The translations under genes were made by a program, and so were the position numbers. Shown piece by piece: positions 26,607 through 34,284 of a stretch of 64,000 bases of DNA (positions are counted from its first letter, which is position 1; every line of letters starts with the position of its first letter). Origin of the DNA: Maricaulis parjimensis (GTDB lineage Bacteria; Pseudomonadota; Alphaproteobacteria; Caulobacterales; Maricaulaceae). The notes below the pieces were generated by a model, which made no database searches, was not told where the DNA came from, and was given only the letters and a program-made list of their open reading frames with translations. The stretch lies in contig NZ_JADOTT010000007.1 in NCBI RefSeq assembly GCF_016817355.1, forward strand, positions 29,736 to 93,735, written 5' to 3'.

Positions 26607-27518
26607 TCAGGCCGCCCGCGCGGTCTTCGGCTTGGCACCGAGAAGATGGCAGGTGGAAAGCGCCAGACCGGCGCGGTTGAGCGTGTAGAAGTGGAATTCG
26701 CGCACGCCCTGATCCGCCAGTTTCTGGCACAGTTCCGCGGCGACATTCGCGGTGATGAGCTCGCGGGTCTCCGCATCCTCGTCCAGGCCTTCATACAGAT
26801 CGTGCAGCCAGGCCGGCAGGGTGGCACCGCACAGGCCCACAATCTTTGTCAGACCCTTAAAATTGGGCTGGAGCATGATGCCCGGCACGATCGGGATGGT
26901 GACCCCGCCAGCCCGCGCGCGTTCCAGGAAGGCGAAATAGATCTCCGGTTCGAAGAAGAATTGCGTGATCGCGCGGTCGGCTCCGGCATCCTGCTTGGCC
27001 TTGAGATAGCTGATCTCGGCGTCCCAGCCCTGGCTCTCCGGATGAAGTTCCGGATAGCAGGACACGGAGACCTCGAAACACTTGCCCAGTTCCGGACGGT
27101 GTGCCCGCAAACCGGCGACCAATTCCACTGAATTGCGGAAGCCGCCCGGATGGGGCTCAAAACGCGCGCCCATGCCTTCGGGCGGATCGCCACGCAGGGC
27201 GACGATGTGCTTCACACCGGCCTGCCAGTAATCCTCAGCCACGGCGAGGACTTCCTCCTTCGTGGCGGACACGCAGGTCAGATGGCCGGCCGGACGCAAA
27301 TTGGTCTCCTGGGCAATCCGTTTGACCGTGTCGTGCGTACGTTCCCGTGTGGAGCCGCCGGCTCCGTAGGTGACAGAAACAAAGGCCGGGTCGATCGGCT
27401 CGAGGCGTTGCACGGTTTCCCAGAGACGCTCTTCCATCTTCTCCGACTTGGGCGGGAAGAATTCGAAGGAAACGGTCAGTCCGTTTTCATGGTCAAAGGT
27501 CTGGTCAACGGCACTCAT
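26607..27518 (-). CDS. metF: 5,10-methylenetetrahydrofolate reductase
   Basis: 303 aa. FAD enzyme making 5-methyl-THF for the methionine synthase encoded just downstream. Motifs: FEFFPPKSEKMEERLWETV, FVSVTYGAGGSTRERTHDTV, HLTCVSATKEEV, RGDPPEGMG, and ITQFFFEPE. First gene of the minus-strand run metF-hmt-metH. A palindromic operator lies 59-80 bp upstream of its start. Confidence 0.97.
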   Translation of the reverse strand: MSAVDQTFDHENGLTVSFEFFPPKSEKMEERLWETVQRLEPIDPAFVSVTYGAGGSTRERTHDTVKRIAQETNLRPAGHLTCVSATKEEVLAVAEDYWQAGVKHIVALRGDPPEGMGARFEPHPGGFRNSVELVAGLRAHRPELGKCFEVSVSCYPELHPESQGWDAEISYLKAKQDAGADRAITQFFFEPEIYFAFLERARAGGVTIPIVPGIMLQPNFKGLTKIVGLCGATLPAWLHDLYEGLDEDAETRELITANVAAELCQKLADQGVREFHFYTLNRAGLALSTCHLLGAKPKTARAA

Positions 27519-27576
27519 GGCGCAATCCGGTGGCTTGTTTTCAAAAGGCTCTGCTCGAACCCGAGATAAACATTAA

Positions 27577-27598
27577 GACATAAAGATATCTTTATGTC
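27577..27598. promoter_or_regulatory. 22-bp perfect palindrome, methyl-cycle operator upstream of metF
   Basis: The core ATAAAGATATCTTTAT is extended by GAC/GTC on both sides to a perfect 22-bp dyad. It lies between divergent metF and metK. The A/T-rich AAAG..CTTT form is like sites bound by SahR-type ArsR regulators of methionine and SAH metabolism in proteobacteria. That assignment is from memory of the family, and no such regulator gene is in the window. Confidence 0.75.
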
Positions 27599-27699
27599 AT
27601 CGAAATTCCCAGTCCCGTCAATGCATTTTGGCTGCGCCTCTCGGGCGAAAGCCGAAGACGCTTGCATCTGAGCCGCGTATCTGGTCTACCCGGGCCACG

Positions 27700-27719
27700 A
27701 TATAAAGCGATCTTTATAT
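27700..27719. promoter_or_regulatory. Second operator-like palindrome just before metK
   Basis: ATATAAAG-CGAT-CTTTATAT has 8-bp perfect arms and ends 12 nt before the metK start codon. It shares the TAAAG/CTTTA half-sites with the palindrome 100 bp away. A bound protein would cover the metK ribosome site and probably the promoter's downstream part, implying repression. Confidence 0.7.
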
Positions 27720-27731
27720 GAGGTTACGCCT

Positions 27732-28898
27732 GTGAGCAGACCATCTTATATCTTCACCTCTGAAAGCGTTTCCGAGGGCCATCCGGACAAGGTATGCGAC
27801 CGTGTCTCCGACACGATTGTCGATCTCTTCCTGTCCAAGGACCCCGAAGCGCGTGTGGCCTGCGAAACGCTGACCACGACGAACCAGATCGTGCTGGCCG
27901 GTGAAGTGCGTTGTGCCGCCGAGATCAATGATGACGAGATCGAGCAGGCTGCTCGCGACGCCATCCGCGACATCGGCTATGAGCAGGACGGCTTCCATTG
28001 GCAGAAGTCCAACTTCCAGAACTTCCTGCACGAACAATCCGCCCATATCGCCCAGGGCGTCGATGCCTCCGGCAATAAGGATGAGGGTGCTGGCGACCAA
28101 GGCATCATGTTCGGCTATGCCTCGGACGAGACGCCGACCCTGATGCCGGCGCCGATCCAGTATTCCCACGAAATCCTCAAGCGCATGGCCGCGCTGCGCA
28201 AATCCGGCGAGCGCCCGGAGTTCGAGCCGGACGCCAAATCCCAGGTGACGCTGCGCTATGAGAATGGTGTGCCGGCCGGCGTGACTTCCGTGGTCGTGTC
28301 GACCCAGCACAAGGAAGGCCTGACCCAGGCCGACATCCGCGAACTGGTCCGTCCGGTCGTGCAGGGTGTGCTGCCGGAAGGCTGGTTCCCGCCGGAAGAG
28401 GAATTCTACGTCAACCCGACCGGGACCTTCGTGATCGGTGGCCCGGACGGCGATGCCGGCCTCACCGGCCGCAAGATCATCGTCGACACCTATGGCGGGG
28501 CGGCCCCGCATGGCGGCGGTGCCTTTTCGGGCAAGGACCCGACGAAGGTGGACCGCTCGGCGGCCTATGCCTGCCGCTATCTGGCCAAGAATGTGGTTGC
28601 GGCCGGCCTGTCCAAGCGCTGCACCATCCAGGTCTCCTATGCGATCGGCATTTCCAAACCGCTCTCGCTCTATGTGGACCTGCACGGCACCGGACAAATC
28701 GACGAGGCCAAGCTGGAAGACGCCCTGATGGACATGGTCGACCTGACACCGCGCGGTATCCGTACGCGGCTTCAGCTGAACCGTCCGATCTATGCGCGTA
28801 CTGCGGCCTATGGCCATTTCGGCCGCACGCCGGACAGCGAAGGCGGCTTCTCCTGGGAGAAGACGGACCTCGCCGACGAGCTCCGCAAGCTCGTCTGA
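27732..28898 (+). CDS. metK: S-adenosylmethionine synthetase
   Basis: 388 aa. Makes SAM from methionine and ATP. Motifs: [28 protein letters not shown], and the glycine-rich phosphate loop [22 protein letters not shown]. It begins with GTG at 27732, with GAGG about 8 nt upstream. Divergent from metF with two shared palindromes; followed by ahcY on the same strand, so synthesis of SAM and removal of SAH are encoded together. Confidence 0.98.
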   Translation: MSRPSYIFTSESVSEGHPDKVCDRVSDTIVDLFLSKDPEARVACETLTTTNQIVLAGEVRCAAEINDDEIEQAARDAIRDIGYEQDGFHWQKSNFQNFLHEQSAHIAQGVDASGNKDEGAGDQGIMFGYASDETPTLMPAPIQYSHEILKRMAALRKSGERPEFEPDAKSQVTLRYENGVPAGVTSVVVSTQHKEGLTQADIRELVRPVVQGVLPEGWFPPEEEFYVNPTGTFVIGGPDGDAGLTGRKIIVDTYGGAAPHGGGAFSGKDPTKVDRSAAYACRYLAKNVVAAGLSKRCTIQVSYAIGISKPLSLYVDLHGTGQIDEAKLEDALMDMVDLTPRGIRTRLQLNRPIYARTAAYGHFGRTPDSEGGFSWEKTDLADELRKLV

Positions 28899-28911
28899 TT
28901 TGAACATTTTC

Positions 28912-28934
28912 CGGGGCCGGTCTGACCGGCCCCG
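28912..28934 (+). other. GC-rich hairpin between metK and ahcY
   Basis: Perfect 10-bp arms CGGGGCCGGT/ACCGGCCCCG with a 3-nt loop. No T-tract follows, so it is not a classical terminator. It could stabilise the metK 3' end or tune read-through to ahcY, which starts 42 bp later. Confidence 0.5.
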
Positions 28935-28976
28935 TCCATAAACAGCCCCCTAGACGACACAGAGGACCTGAAGGTC

Positions 28977-30386
28977 ATGACGCAATTTGCTGCGGACAAG
29001 CCGTACATCGTGAAAGACATCTCGCTGGCCAAATGGGGCCGGACCGAGCTGGATATGGCCGAGATTGAAATGCCGGGCCTGATGGCCCTGCGCGAGGAAT
29101 TCAAGGACAGCCAGCCGCTGAAGGGCGCCCGCATCGCCGGCTCCCTGCACATGACGGTTCAGACGGCCGTGCTGATCGAGACGCTCACCGCACTGGGCGC
29201 GGAAGTGCGCTGGGCCTCGTGCAACATCTTCTCCACCCAGGACCACGCCGCTGCCGCCATCGCCGAAACCGGCGTGCCGGTCTTCGCGACCAAGGGCGAG
29301 ACGCTGGAAGAATACTGGGATTATGCCGACGCCATCTTCCATTGGCCGAACGGCGAAACCGCCAACATGATTCTGGATGATGGCGGCGATGCCACGCTCT
29401 ACCTCATCCTGGGCGAAAAGGCCGAAGCTGACCCGTCCCTGCTGGACCATCCGAAGTCGGAAGAGGAAACCGCCCTCTTCGCGCAGATCAAGAAGCGCTT
29501 CGAAGCGACCCCGGGCTGGTTCACCCAGGCCAAGAACGCGATCAAGGGCGTGTCTGAAGAGACAACGACCGGCGTGATGCGCCTCTACCAGATGTCCAAG
29601 CGCGGCGAACTGCCCTTCCCGGCCATCAATGTGAATGACAGCGTCACCAAGTCGAAATTCGACAATCGCTATGGCTGCCGGGAAAGCCTGGTTGACGCCA
29701 TCCGCCGCGGCACCGATGTGATGATGGCCGGCAAGAAAGCCCTGGTCTGCGGCTATGGCGATGTCGGCAAAGGTTCTGCGGAATCGCTGGCTGGTGCCGG
29801 TGCCCGCGTCTATGTCACCGAGATCGACCCGATCTGCGCCCTGCAGGCCTGCATGGATGGTTTCGAGGTTGTCCGCCTGGAAGACGTGGCCGGCGAGATG
29901 GACATTTTCGTCACCGCGACGGGCAATAAGGACATCATCACGGTCGACCATATGCGCGCCATGAAAGACATGGCGATCGTCTGCAATATCGGTCACTTCG
30001 ACAATGAGATTCAGGTCGAGAGCCTGAAGAACTTCAACTGGACGAATGTGAAGCCGCAGGTCGATCTGGTCGAATTCCCGACCGGCAACCGCATCATTCT
30101 GCTGTCGGAAGGCCGCCTGGTGAATCTGGGCAATGCCACAGGCCACCCGTCCTTCGTGATGTCCTCCTCCTTCACCAACCAGACGCTGGCCCAGATCGAG
30201 CTCTGGACGAAGGGCGAGAACTACAAGAATGACGTCTACATCCTGCCCAAACATCTGGACGAGAAAGTCGCCCGCCTGCACCTCGACAAGTTGGGTGCCA
30301 AGCTGACGGAACTCTCCAGCGAGCAGGCCGACTATATCGGCGTGCCGCAGGCCGGTCCGTTCAAGGCCGAGCACTATCGCTACTAG
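28977..30386 (+). CDS. ahcY: Adenosylhomocysteinase (SAH hydrolase)
   Basis: 469 aa. NAD-dependent enzyme splitting SAH to homocysteine and adenosine, which closes the methyl cycle with metF/metH/metK. Motifs: [32 protein letters not shown], the NAD fold [15 protein letters not shown], and [10 protein letters not shown]; the C-terminus ends in the family's FKAEHYRY. The central insertion makes it longer than the mammalian enzyme, as is usual in proteobacteria. Followed by a strong terminator. Confidence 0.98.
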   Translation: MTQFAADKPYIVKDISLAKWGRTELDMAEIEMPGLMALREEFKDSQPLKGARIAGSLHMTVQTAVLIETLTALGAEVRWASCNIFSTQDHAAAAIAETGVPVFATKGETLEEYWDYADAIFHWPNGETANMILDDGGDATLYLILGEKAEADPSLLDHPKSEEETALFAQIKKRFEATPGWFTQAKNAIKGVSEETTTGVMRLYQMSKRGELPFPAINVNDSVTKSKFDNRYGCRESLVDAIRRGTDVMMAGKKALVCGYGDVGKGSAESLAGAGARVYVTEIDPICALQACMDGFEVVRLEDVAGEMDIFVTATGNKDIITVDHMRAMKDMAIVCNIGHFDNEIQVESLKNFNWTNVKPQVDLVEFPTGNRIILLSEGRLVNLGNATGHPSFVMSSSFTNQTLAQIELWTKGENYKNDVYILPKHLDEKVARLHLDKLGAKLTELSSEQADYIGVPQAGPFKAEHYRY

Positions 30387-30408
30387 GCGATACCGCATTG
30401 CGAACATG

Positions 30409-30437
30409 AAAAGGGCGCCTCAAGGGGCGCCCTTTTT
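30409..30437. terminator. Bidirectional rho-independent terminator after ahcY
   Basis: Arms AAAAGGGCGCC and GGCGCCCTTTTT surround a 6-nt loop, 22 bp after the ahcY stop. The A-run on one side and T-run on the other let it end both ahcY and the convergent STAS-like gene. Confidence 0.9.
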
Positions 30438-30456
30438 CCATGCCGGCCTGCCGCGT

Positions 30457-30834
30457 TCAGCGATCAGGGGCCGCATTGATCCAGCCCAAGGCTTCGCCGA
30501 GATCCGTGAAGGCCTTGACGCGGCGGCCAGAGGAATGCGCCACCGTCGTGACGATCATGGACACGACGCCCTGATCCTCTTCGCGAGAGACAAAGGCGAG
30601 CCGCGCGCCTGGCCGCAGATCATCGACCAAGGCCTCAACATTGACGATGATCTCGACCGGTTCCGCCTGAATCTGGGCATTGAGGATATCGATCAGCGCG
30701 CCCTTGGCATTCTGGGCATTGGCCACACTTTTGAGATCAAGACGCGAGGCCTTGATCTCGGCCGCGTCGACGGGACCGTCATGAGTGAGCACGGAGGCAT
30801 TATGCCCGGCTTCATGATGAACCTTGTAAACCAT
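30457..30834 (-). CDS. STAS/SpoIIAA-like small protein
   Basis: 125 aa, soluble. The pattern of strand, helix and strand (HDGPVDAAEIKASRL, GALIDILNAQIQAEP, LRPGARLAFVSRE, RRVKAFTDLGEALGWI) matches the SpoIIAA/STAS-like family often found as lone small genes in alphaproteobacteria. No phosphorylatable Ser in the classical anti-sigma position can be assigned. The ATG at 30834 is preferred over a TTG at 30846. Lies 18 bp after ygfA on the same strand. Confidence 0.7.
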   Translation of the reverse strand: MVYKVHHEAGHNASVLTHDGPVDAAEIKASRLDLKSVANAQNAKGALIDILNAQIQAEPVEIIVNVEALVDDLRPGARLAFVSREEDQGVVSMIVTTVAHSSGRRVKAFTDLGEALGWINAAPDR

Positions 30835-30852
30835 ACCTGCCCACAAACCGCT

Positions 30853-31434
30853 TCAGTCGGGTTTCAATCTGATACCAAGAAATCCGCTATCCGTGACCAC
30901 TGCGTCAAGGGCTTCATCGTGCGGATCGGCAGGAAGTGTCTCCAGAACCTGTTCCGTATAGGCCAAACCAATCGCCAGAACCGGCCCTTCCGCTCTCAAG
31001 CGTGCCAGCGTCCGGTCATAGAAGCCCTTGCCGAAACCCAGCCTTGTCCCCTGCAAGTCCGCCCCGACCAGAGGCACCAGGACGATGTCCGGTTGGACCA
31101 TTGCCGCATCCCGCAAGGGCTCCTCGACACCGAATGCGCGACGCTCGAGCGGATCACCCGGCGCATAGGCATGAAAATCCAGGGCGGCCTCCCCCTCCCT
31201 CATGACCGGCAGCGCAAGCCGCGCCCCGGCTTCCAGAAGCGTTGTCATGAGCGGGGCCGGATCCATCTCCCCCGGCAGCGGCCGGTATCCGGCCACCACA
31301 CGACCGCTGACGAGAAGACTGACCGGCCAGTGCATGACCAGTTGCGCCGCTGCATCCGGGCGCGCCCGGGCGGCTTCAAGCCGGGCTGCGACAAGGGACC
31401 GTCGCAGCTGGGATTTGCTGTCAGGAGAGGACAA
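30853..31434 (-). CDS. ygfA: 5-formyltetrahydrofolate cyclo-ligase
   Basis: 193 aa. Converts 5-formyl-THF to 5,10-methenyl-THF with ATP. Motifs: QLRRSLVAARL near the start, VAGYRPLPGEMDP, VLVPLVGADLQGTRLGFGKGFYDRTLA (substrate and ATP loop), and IGLAYTEQ. Starts with TTG at 31434, with GGAG 10 nt upstream; that ribosome site lies inside the proposed 3' end of 6S RNA. The zapA-6S-ygfA order is conserved across proteobacteria. Confidence 0.95.
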   Translation of the reverse strand: MSSPDSKSQLRRSLVAARLEAARARPDAAAQLVMHWPVSLLVSGRVVAGYRPLPGEMDPAPLMTTLLEAGARLALPVMREGEAALDFHAYAPGDPLERRAFGVEEPLRDAAMVQPDIVLVPLVGADLQGTRLGFGKGFYDRTLARLRAEGPVLAIGLAYTEQVLETLPADPHDEALDAVVTDSGFLGIRLKPD

Positions 31435-31436
31435 GG

Positions 31437-31605
31437 TGTGGCGGCTCCACTTGCGCCGTCAGCGCGTGTGAATCCCCACAGACCCGACAAATCAGGTGGG
31501 CACCGCTTATCAGGGACCACGGTCCCAAACAGAGGCAGTTCCCTCGTGGAGAGTTACGGTCAGCGGGATTTACGCCCCAGTCGCACGCAGCAGATGACCG
31601 CCACA
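31437..31605 (-). ncRNA. ssrS: 6S RNA (predicted)
   Basis: The gap between zapA and ygfA is the classic 6S RNA locus. Bases 31598-31605 and 31437-31444 form a perfect 8-bp closing stem (TGTGGCGG/CCGCCACA) enclosing 169 nt, the expected size. Inside, AATCCC/GGGATT and GCGTG/CACGC pair around a large unpaired 5' stretch that would be the central bubble, and a GGGACC..GGTCCC hairpin lies near the tip. 6S RNA binds the housekeeping RNA polymerase and mimics an open promoter. Ends are estimates; a covariance-model hit was not available. Confidence 0.78.
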
Positions 31606-31634
31606 TCCCTATGTGGCGCTTATCCGTGCGGTTC

Positions 31635-32048
31635 TCAAGCGCGGGCTTCTGCAAGATCTGCACTGGAGCTGACATCCGGGCCGGCATCGCTGCCTTCTTC
31701 CAGACTGTCGGCGAAGGCATCAAGCCGCTCGGCAATGCGCAGGACATGGCGGGCGAGACGGTCGCGGTCGGCCGCCTGGACGGACGCGCTGCCATTGCGT
31801 TCACGGCGCAATTGATCGACATGGGATTCCAGCGCCTCGACGCGGCGCTCGGCATCTTTCTGCTCGTCGACGAGCATCAGGGCGGCCATGAGCAAAAGGC
31901 GCAAATCGCCGATCTGGCCAACCTGGGATGCAATCGTGCTGACCCGACGGTCCAGCGTCTGGGCCAGTTCCTTGAGATAGGCTTCCTGCCCGTCTTCGCA
32001 GCCAATGGTGAATTCGCGGCCGTTGAGGATGACGGAGACTTTCGACAT
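31635..32048 (-). CDS. zapA: Cell division protein ZapA
   Basis: 137 aa. Stabilises FtsZ filaments. The N-terminal head is typical (VSVILNGREFTIGCEDGQEAYL) and a coiled coil follows (about residues 55-95), with a variable tail. The start overlaps the stop of the upstream coiled-coil gene (TGATG), showing coupled translation. Confidence 0.93.
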   Translation of the reverse strand: MSKVSVILNGREFTIGCEDGQEAYLKELAQTLDRRVSTIASQVGQIGDLRLLLMAALMLVDEQKDAERRVEALESHVDQLRRERNGSASVQAADRDRLARHVLRIAERLDAFADSLEEGSDAGPDVSSSADLAEARA

Positions 32049-32344
32049 CAGTCGGCCTCCGCTTCCATCATCAGGCGCAAATCGCCGATGGCGCGGTCCA
32101 GCGCGTCGGAGGCGTCCTGGGCCGCTTCCTGAAGGGCGGCCTCCCGGCCCTGCGCTTCATCAAGCGCAGCCGCGAGACGCGAACGGTCATCATCGGCATC
32201 GCGGGACTGCGCCGCTTCCAGCTCAGCCCGTTCCGCGCGCGCACGCAATTGACCCGCCAGCCCTTCGACACGCGACATCGCCCCGTCGAGACGGGAGATC
32301 GCCGCCTGTAGCGGGTCCTCGGTGACATCAGAGCGCACGTTCAT
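32048..32344 (-). CDS. Coiled-coil protein upstream of zapA (DUF4164-like)
   Basis: 98 aa, almost wholly helical with heptads (ISRLDGAMSRVEGLAGQLRARAERAELE...). It fits the small coiled-coil proteins, such as DUF4164, that precede zapA in alphaproteobacteria, and a role with ZapA at the Z-ring is a guess from coupling. The ATG at 32344 is preferred; the open frame continues upstream to 32518 but that part is not protein-like. GGAC upstream is only a weak ribosome site. Confidence 0.72.
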   Translation of the reverse strand: MNVRSDVTEDPLQAAISRLDGAMSRVEGLAGQLRARAERAELEAAQSRDADDDRSRLAAALDEAQGREAALQEAAQDASDALDRAIGDLRLMMEAEAD

Positions 32345-32559
32345 ACGTCCAGAATCCACTGCGTCGCCCCAAAGTTCAAGCAAACTCTCAACTTCATCCA
32401 CGGAGTGCCTGACTCTATGGCATATGAAACGGGTGAAAGAGGGCAGGAATGAGTCCGGCGCGCCGATTGGCGGAACAATGGACGCTGGCTGATTGACCTG
32501 AGCGGCTGCGCAGTCCAAACAGCGATATCGCCCGCAGCCGTTTTCTGACCGGATTCCTG

Positions 32560-33141
32560 ATGTTCAGCCTGCCCGATTGGGCCTTTTATCCCATCGCCGC
32601 CGCCGCTTGCGCCGCCATGATTGCCGGCGCGCTGAGCCTGGGTGAATCCACCTACCGGACGCCGGAGGATATTCGCACGCAGGGCCTCACCTTCGAGGGT
32701 GACCGGCTCAATGGCGTGACGACGGGCAATGGTCTGACCGTCGAATTTCTGGCCGAGGGCGAGACCCAATTCCTGCGCATCCAGGCCGAACGTGGTCCTT
32801 TCGACGGCATCCAGTCCGCCGGTGCCTTCTTCGCCCTCACCCCGGATGAACTGACCGCCCTGTCCGGTCACCGCGTCCGCATCGTGATCCGCGCCCGCCA
32901 GGCCGGCACACAGCCGGCAGAAGGTTTGCGCGTCAATTTCTTCGTGCCGGGTATCGGGCAGGATTCCTGGCAGCGCGAAACCCTGTCAGGCGACTTCACA
33001 GAGATCGTCTTCGATTCCGCGCCGGAGCAGTGTGACTGGCAATTCGGCTATATCGGACTGTGGCCGGACTGGGCCTTTGAGGCGAACACGGTGGATGTTG
33101 TCAGCGTCGATCTCACCGCACTGGAACCGCTGAGCTGCTAG
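32560..33141 (+). CDS. Hypothetical single-pass membrane or exported protein
   Basis: 193 aa, not recognised. A hydrophobic segment at residues 8-26 (FYPIAAAACAAMIAGALSL) is followed by a periplasmic domain rich in strands, resembling a carbohydrate-binding-like jelly roll (VRIVIRARQAGTQPAEGLRVNFFV; CDWQFGYIGLWPDW). Two Cys are near the C-terminus. Divergent from the coiled-coil gene (215 bp between), and its stop overlaps that of the convergent glycosyltransferase by 4 nt. Confidence 0.72.
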   Translation: MFSLPDWAFYPIAAAACAAMIAGALSLGESTYRTPEDIRTQGLTFEGDRLNGVTTGNGLTVEFLAEGETQFLRIQAERGPFDGIQSAGAFFALTPDELTALSGHRVRIVIRARQAGTQPAEGLRVNFFVPGIGQDSWQRETLSGDFTEIVFDSAPEQCDWQFGYIGLWPDWAFEANTVDVVSVDLTALEPLSC

Positions 33142-34148
33142 TCGGGCGTCACTGATTCCTTGTAGGAACGAATGTCTGGCTCGCGAGTCAGCAGCTGCCG
33201 GGATCGCCAGCTCATCATTCTGGCGACCTGCAGCACCGAAACCTTACGCTCTGCCTGCACAGCACGCCGCGCCCGCATGATCCGCGGCCAGTCCTTCAAG
33301 CCGTCCCAGATAGCGCGCGAAAACAGACCGAATTGCTTCGACTTCATCGCCGCAAACCACAGACAAAGCGTCGCGAAAGCATGAACGGGCAATAACAGCC
33401 AGAACAACCAACCAGGAACATCCTTCAAAAAGACCCAGAGCCGGTTTCGAACACCGTAATAGGTTGCGAAGTCTGACCGCCGACCGGATGATCCATATCC
33501 GGCATGATCGACCGCCGCATAGCGCAATTGAATCACGCGCTGCCCAGCCAGCCGGGCCCGAAAGGCCAGGTCCACATCCTCATTGTAACAAAAAAAGCTT
33601 TCATCAAACCCGTTCAGAGCCCGAAACAGGTCCGCCTTCACAAAGGCTGCCGCTCCGCAAGGCGCAAAAACCTCTCCTTCAATCGGCAACATTGACACCG
33701 GGCGCAGATAAGCGCCCCGATAGGCCAAGCCTGCCGCATGATAGACGTCACCCGCACCATCGAGCAGTTCCGGTTTTTCCGCACAATATTGCGTCGATCC
33801 GAACAGCGAAATCTCCGGGTATCTCTGTGTCGCGGCCCAAAGCTGTTCCAGCCAGTCCGGATGGGCAAAGGCATCCGGATTGAGCAGGGCCAACCACTCA
33901 CCCTTGGCGCGTTCAGCGAGGCGGTTATTGCCCGCCGCATAGCCCAGGTTTTCCGGACTCTCGATGAACTCCACCCAGTCGGGCACCTCCCCGGCCTGGA
34001 TGCGCTGCCCGTCCGGAGATCCGTTTTCCAGCAGGATGACCTCACGTGGCCTGACGGTCTGTGCCGACAGCGCTTCCAGGCAGCGCGGAAGCGTGTCCCG
34101 GCTGGCATAAGCCACGATCAGAACTGAAATATCGACCTGTTCAGGCAC
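33138..34148 (-). CDS. Family 2 glycosyltransferase, WbbL/rhamnosyltransferase-like
   Basis: 336 aa. GT-A fold: ISVLIVAYASRDTLPRCLEAL at the start, ENLGYAAGNNRLAE, the metal-binding LLNPDAFAHPDW, then FDESFFCYNEDVDLAFRARLAG. A hydrophobic segment near residue 245 (WLFWLLLPVHAFATLCLWFAA) may tether it to the membrane. Begins with GTG at 34148 after AGGGGA. dTDP-rhamnose is made by genes 11 kb away, which would suit a rhamnosyltransferase; the donor is not proven. Confidence 0.88.
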   Translation of the reverse strand: MPEQVDISVLIVAYASRDTLPRCLEALSAQTVRPREVILLENGSPDGQRIQAGEVPDWVEFIESPENLGYAAGNNRLAERAKGEWLALLNPDAFAHPDWLEQLWAATQRYPEISLFGSTQYCAEKPELLDGAGDVYHAAGLAYRGAYLRPVSMLPIEGEVFAPCGAAAFVKADLFRALNGFDESFFCYNEDVDLAFRARLAGQRVIQLRYAAVDHAGYGSSGRRSDFATYYGVRNRLWVFLKDVPGWLFWLLLPVHAFATLCLWFAAMKSKQFGLFSRAIWDGLKDWPRIMRARRAVQAERKVSVLQVARMMSWRSRQLLTREPDIRSYKESVTPD

Positions 34149-34284
34149 TTACATCCCCTGCATAGATTGGCAGCCTGTACGACCTAGCGTATCCAGTCGA
34201 GTCTGTGCAGCTGCACAAAGTGCGCAAGTCCGAGCAATTGCAGCGCGAATCTGCCAGGCAGGTGCACGGCTGAGGGGGAAAGAC

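Noticed and set aside
28912-28934. SAH or SAM riboswitch before ahcY
   Set aside because: Only a single simple hairpin is visible and no riboswitch core could be recognised; the 78-bp gap is short for one, and the metF/metK side already has palindromic operators.
28950-30407. 485-codon minus-strand open frame opposite ahcY
   Set aside because: Shadow of ahcY codon bias; ahcY motifs are intact on the other strand.
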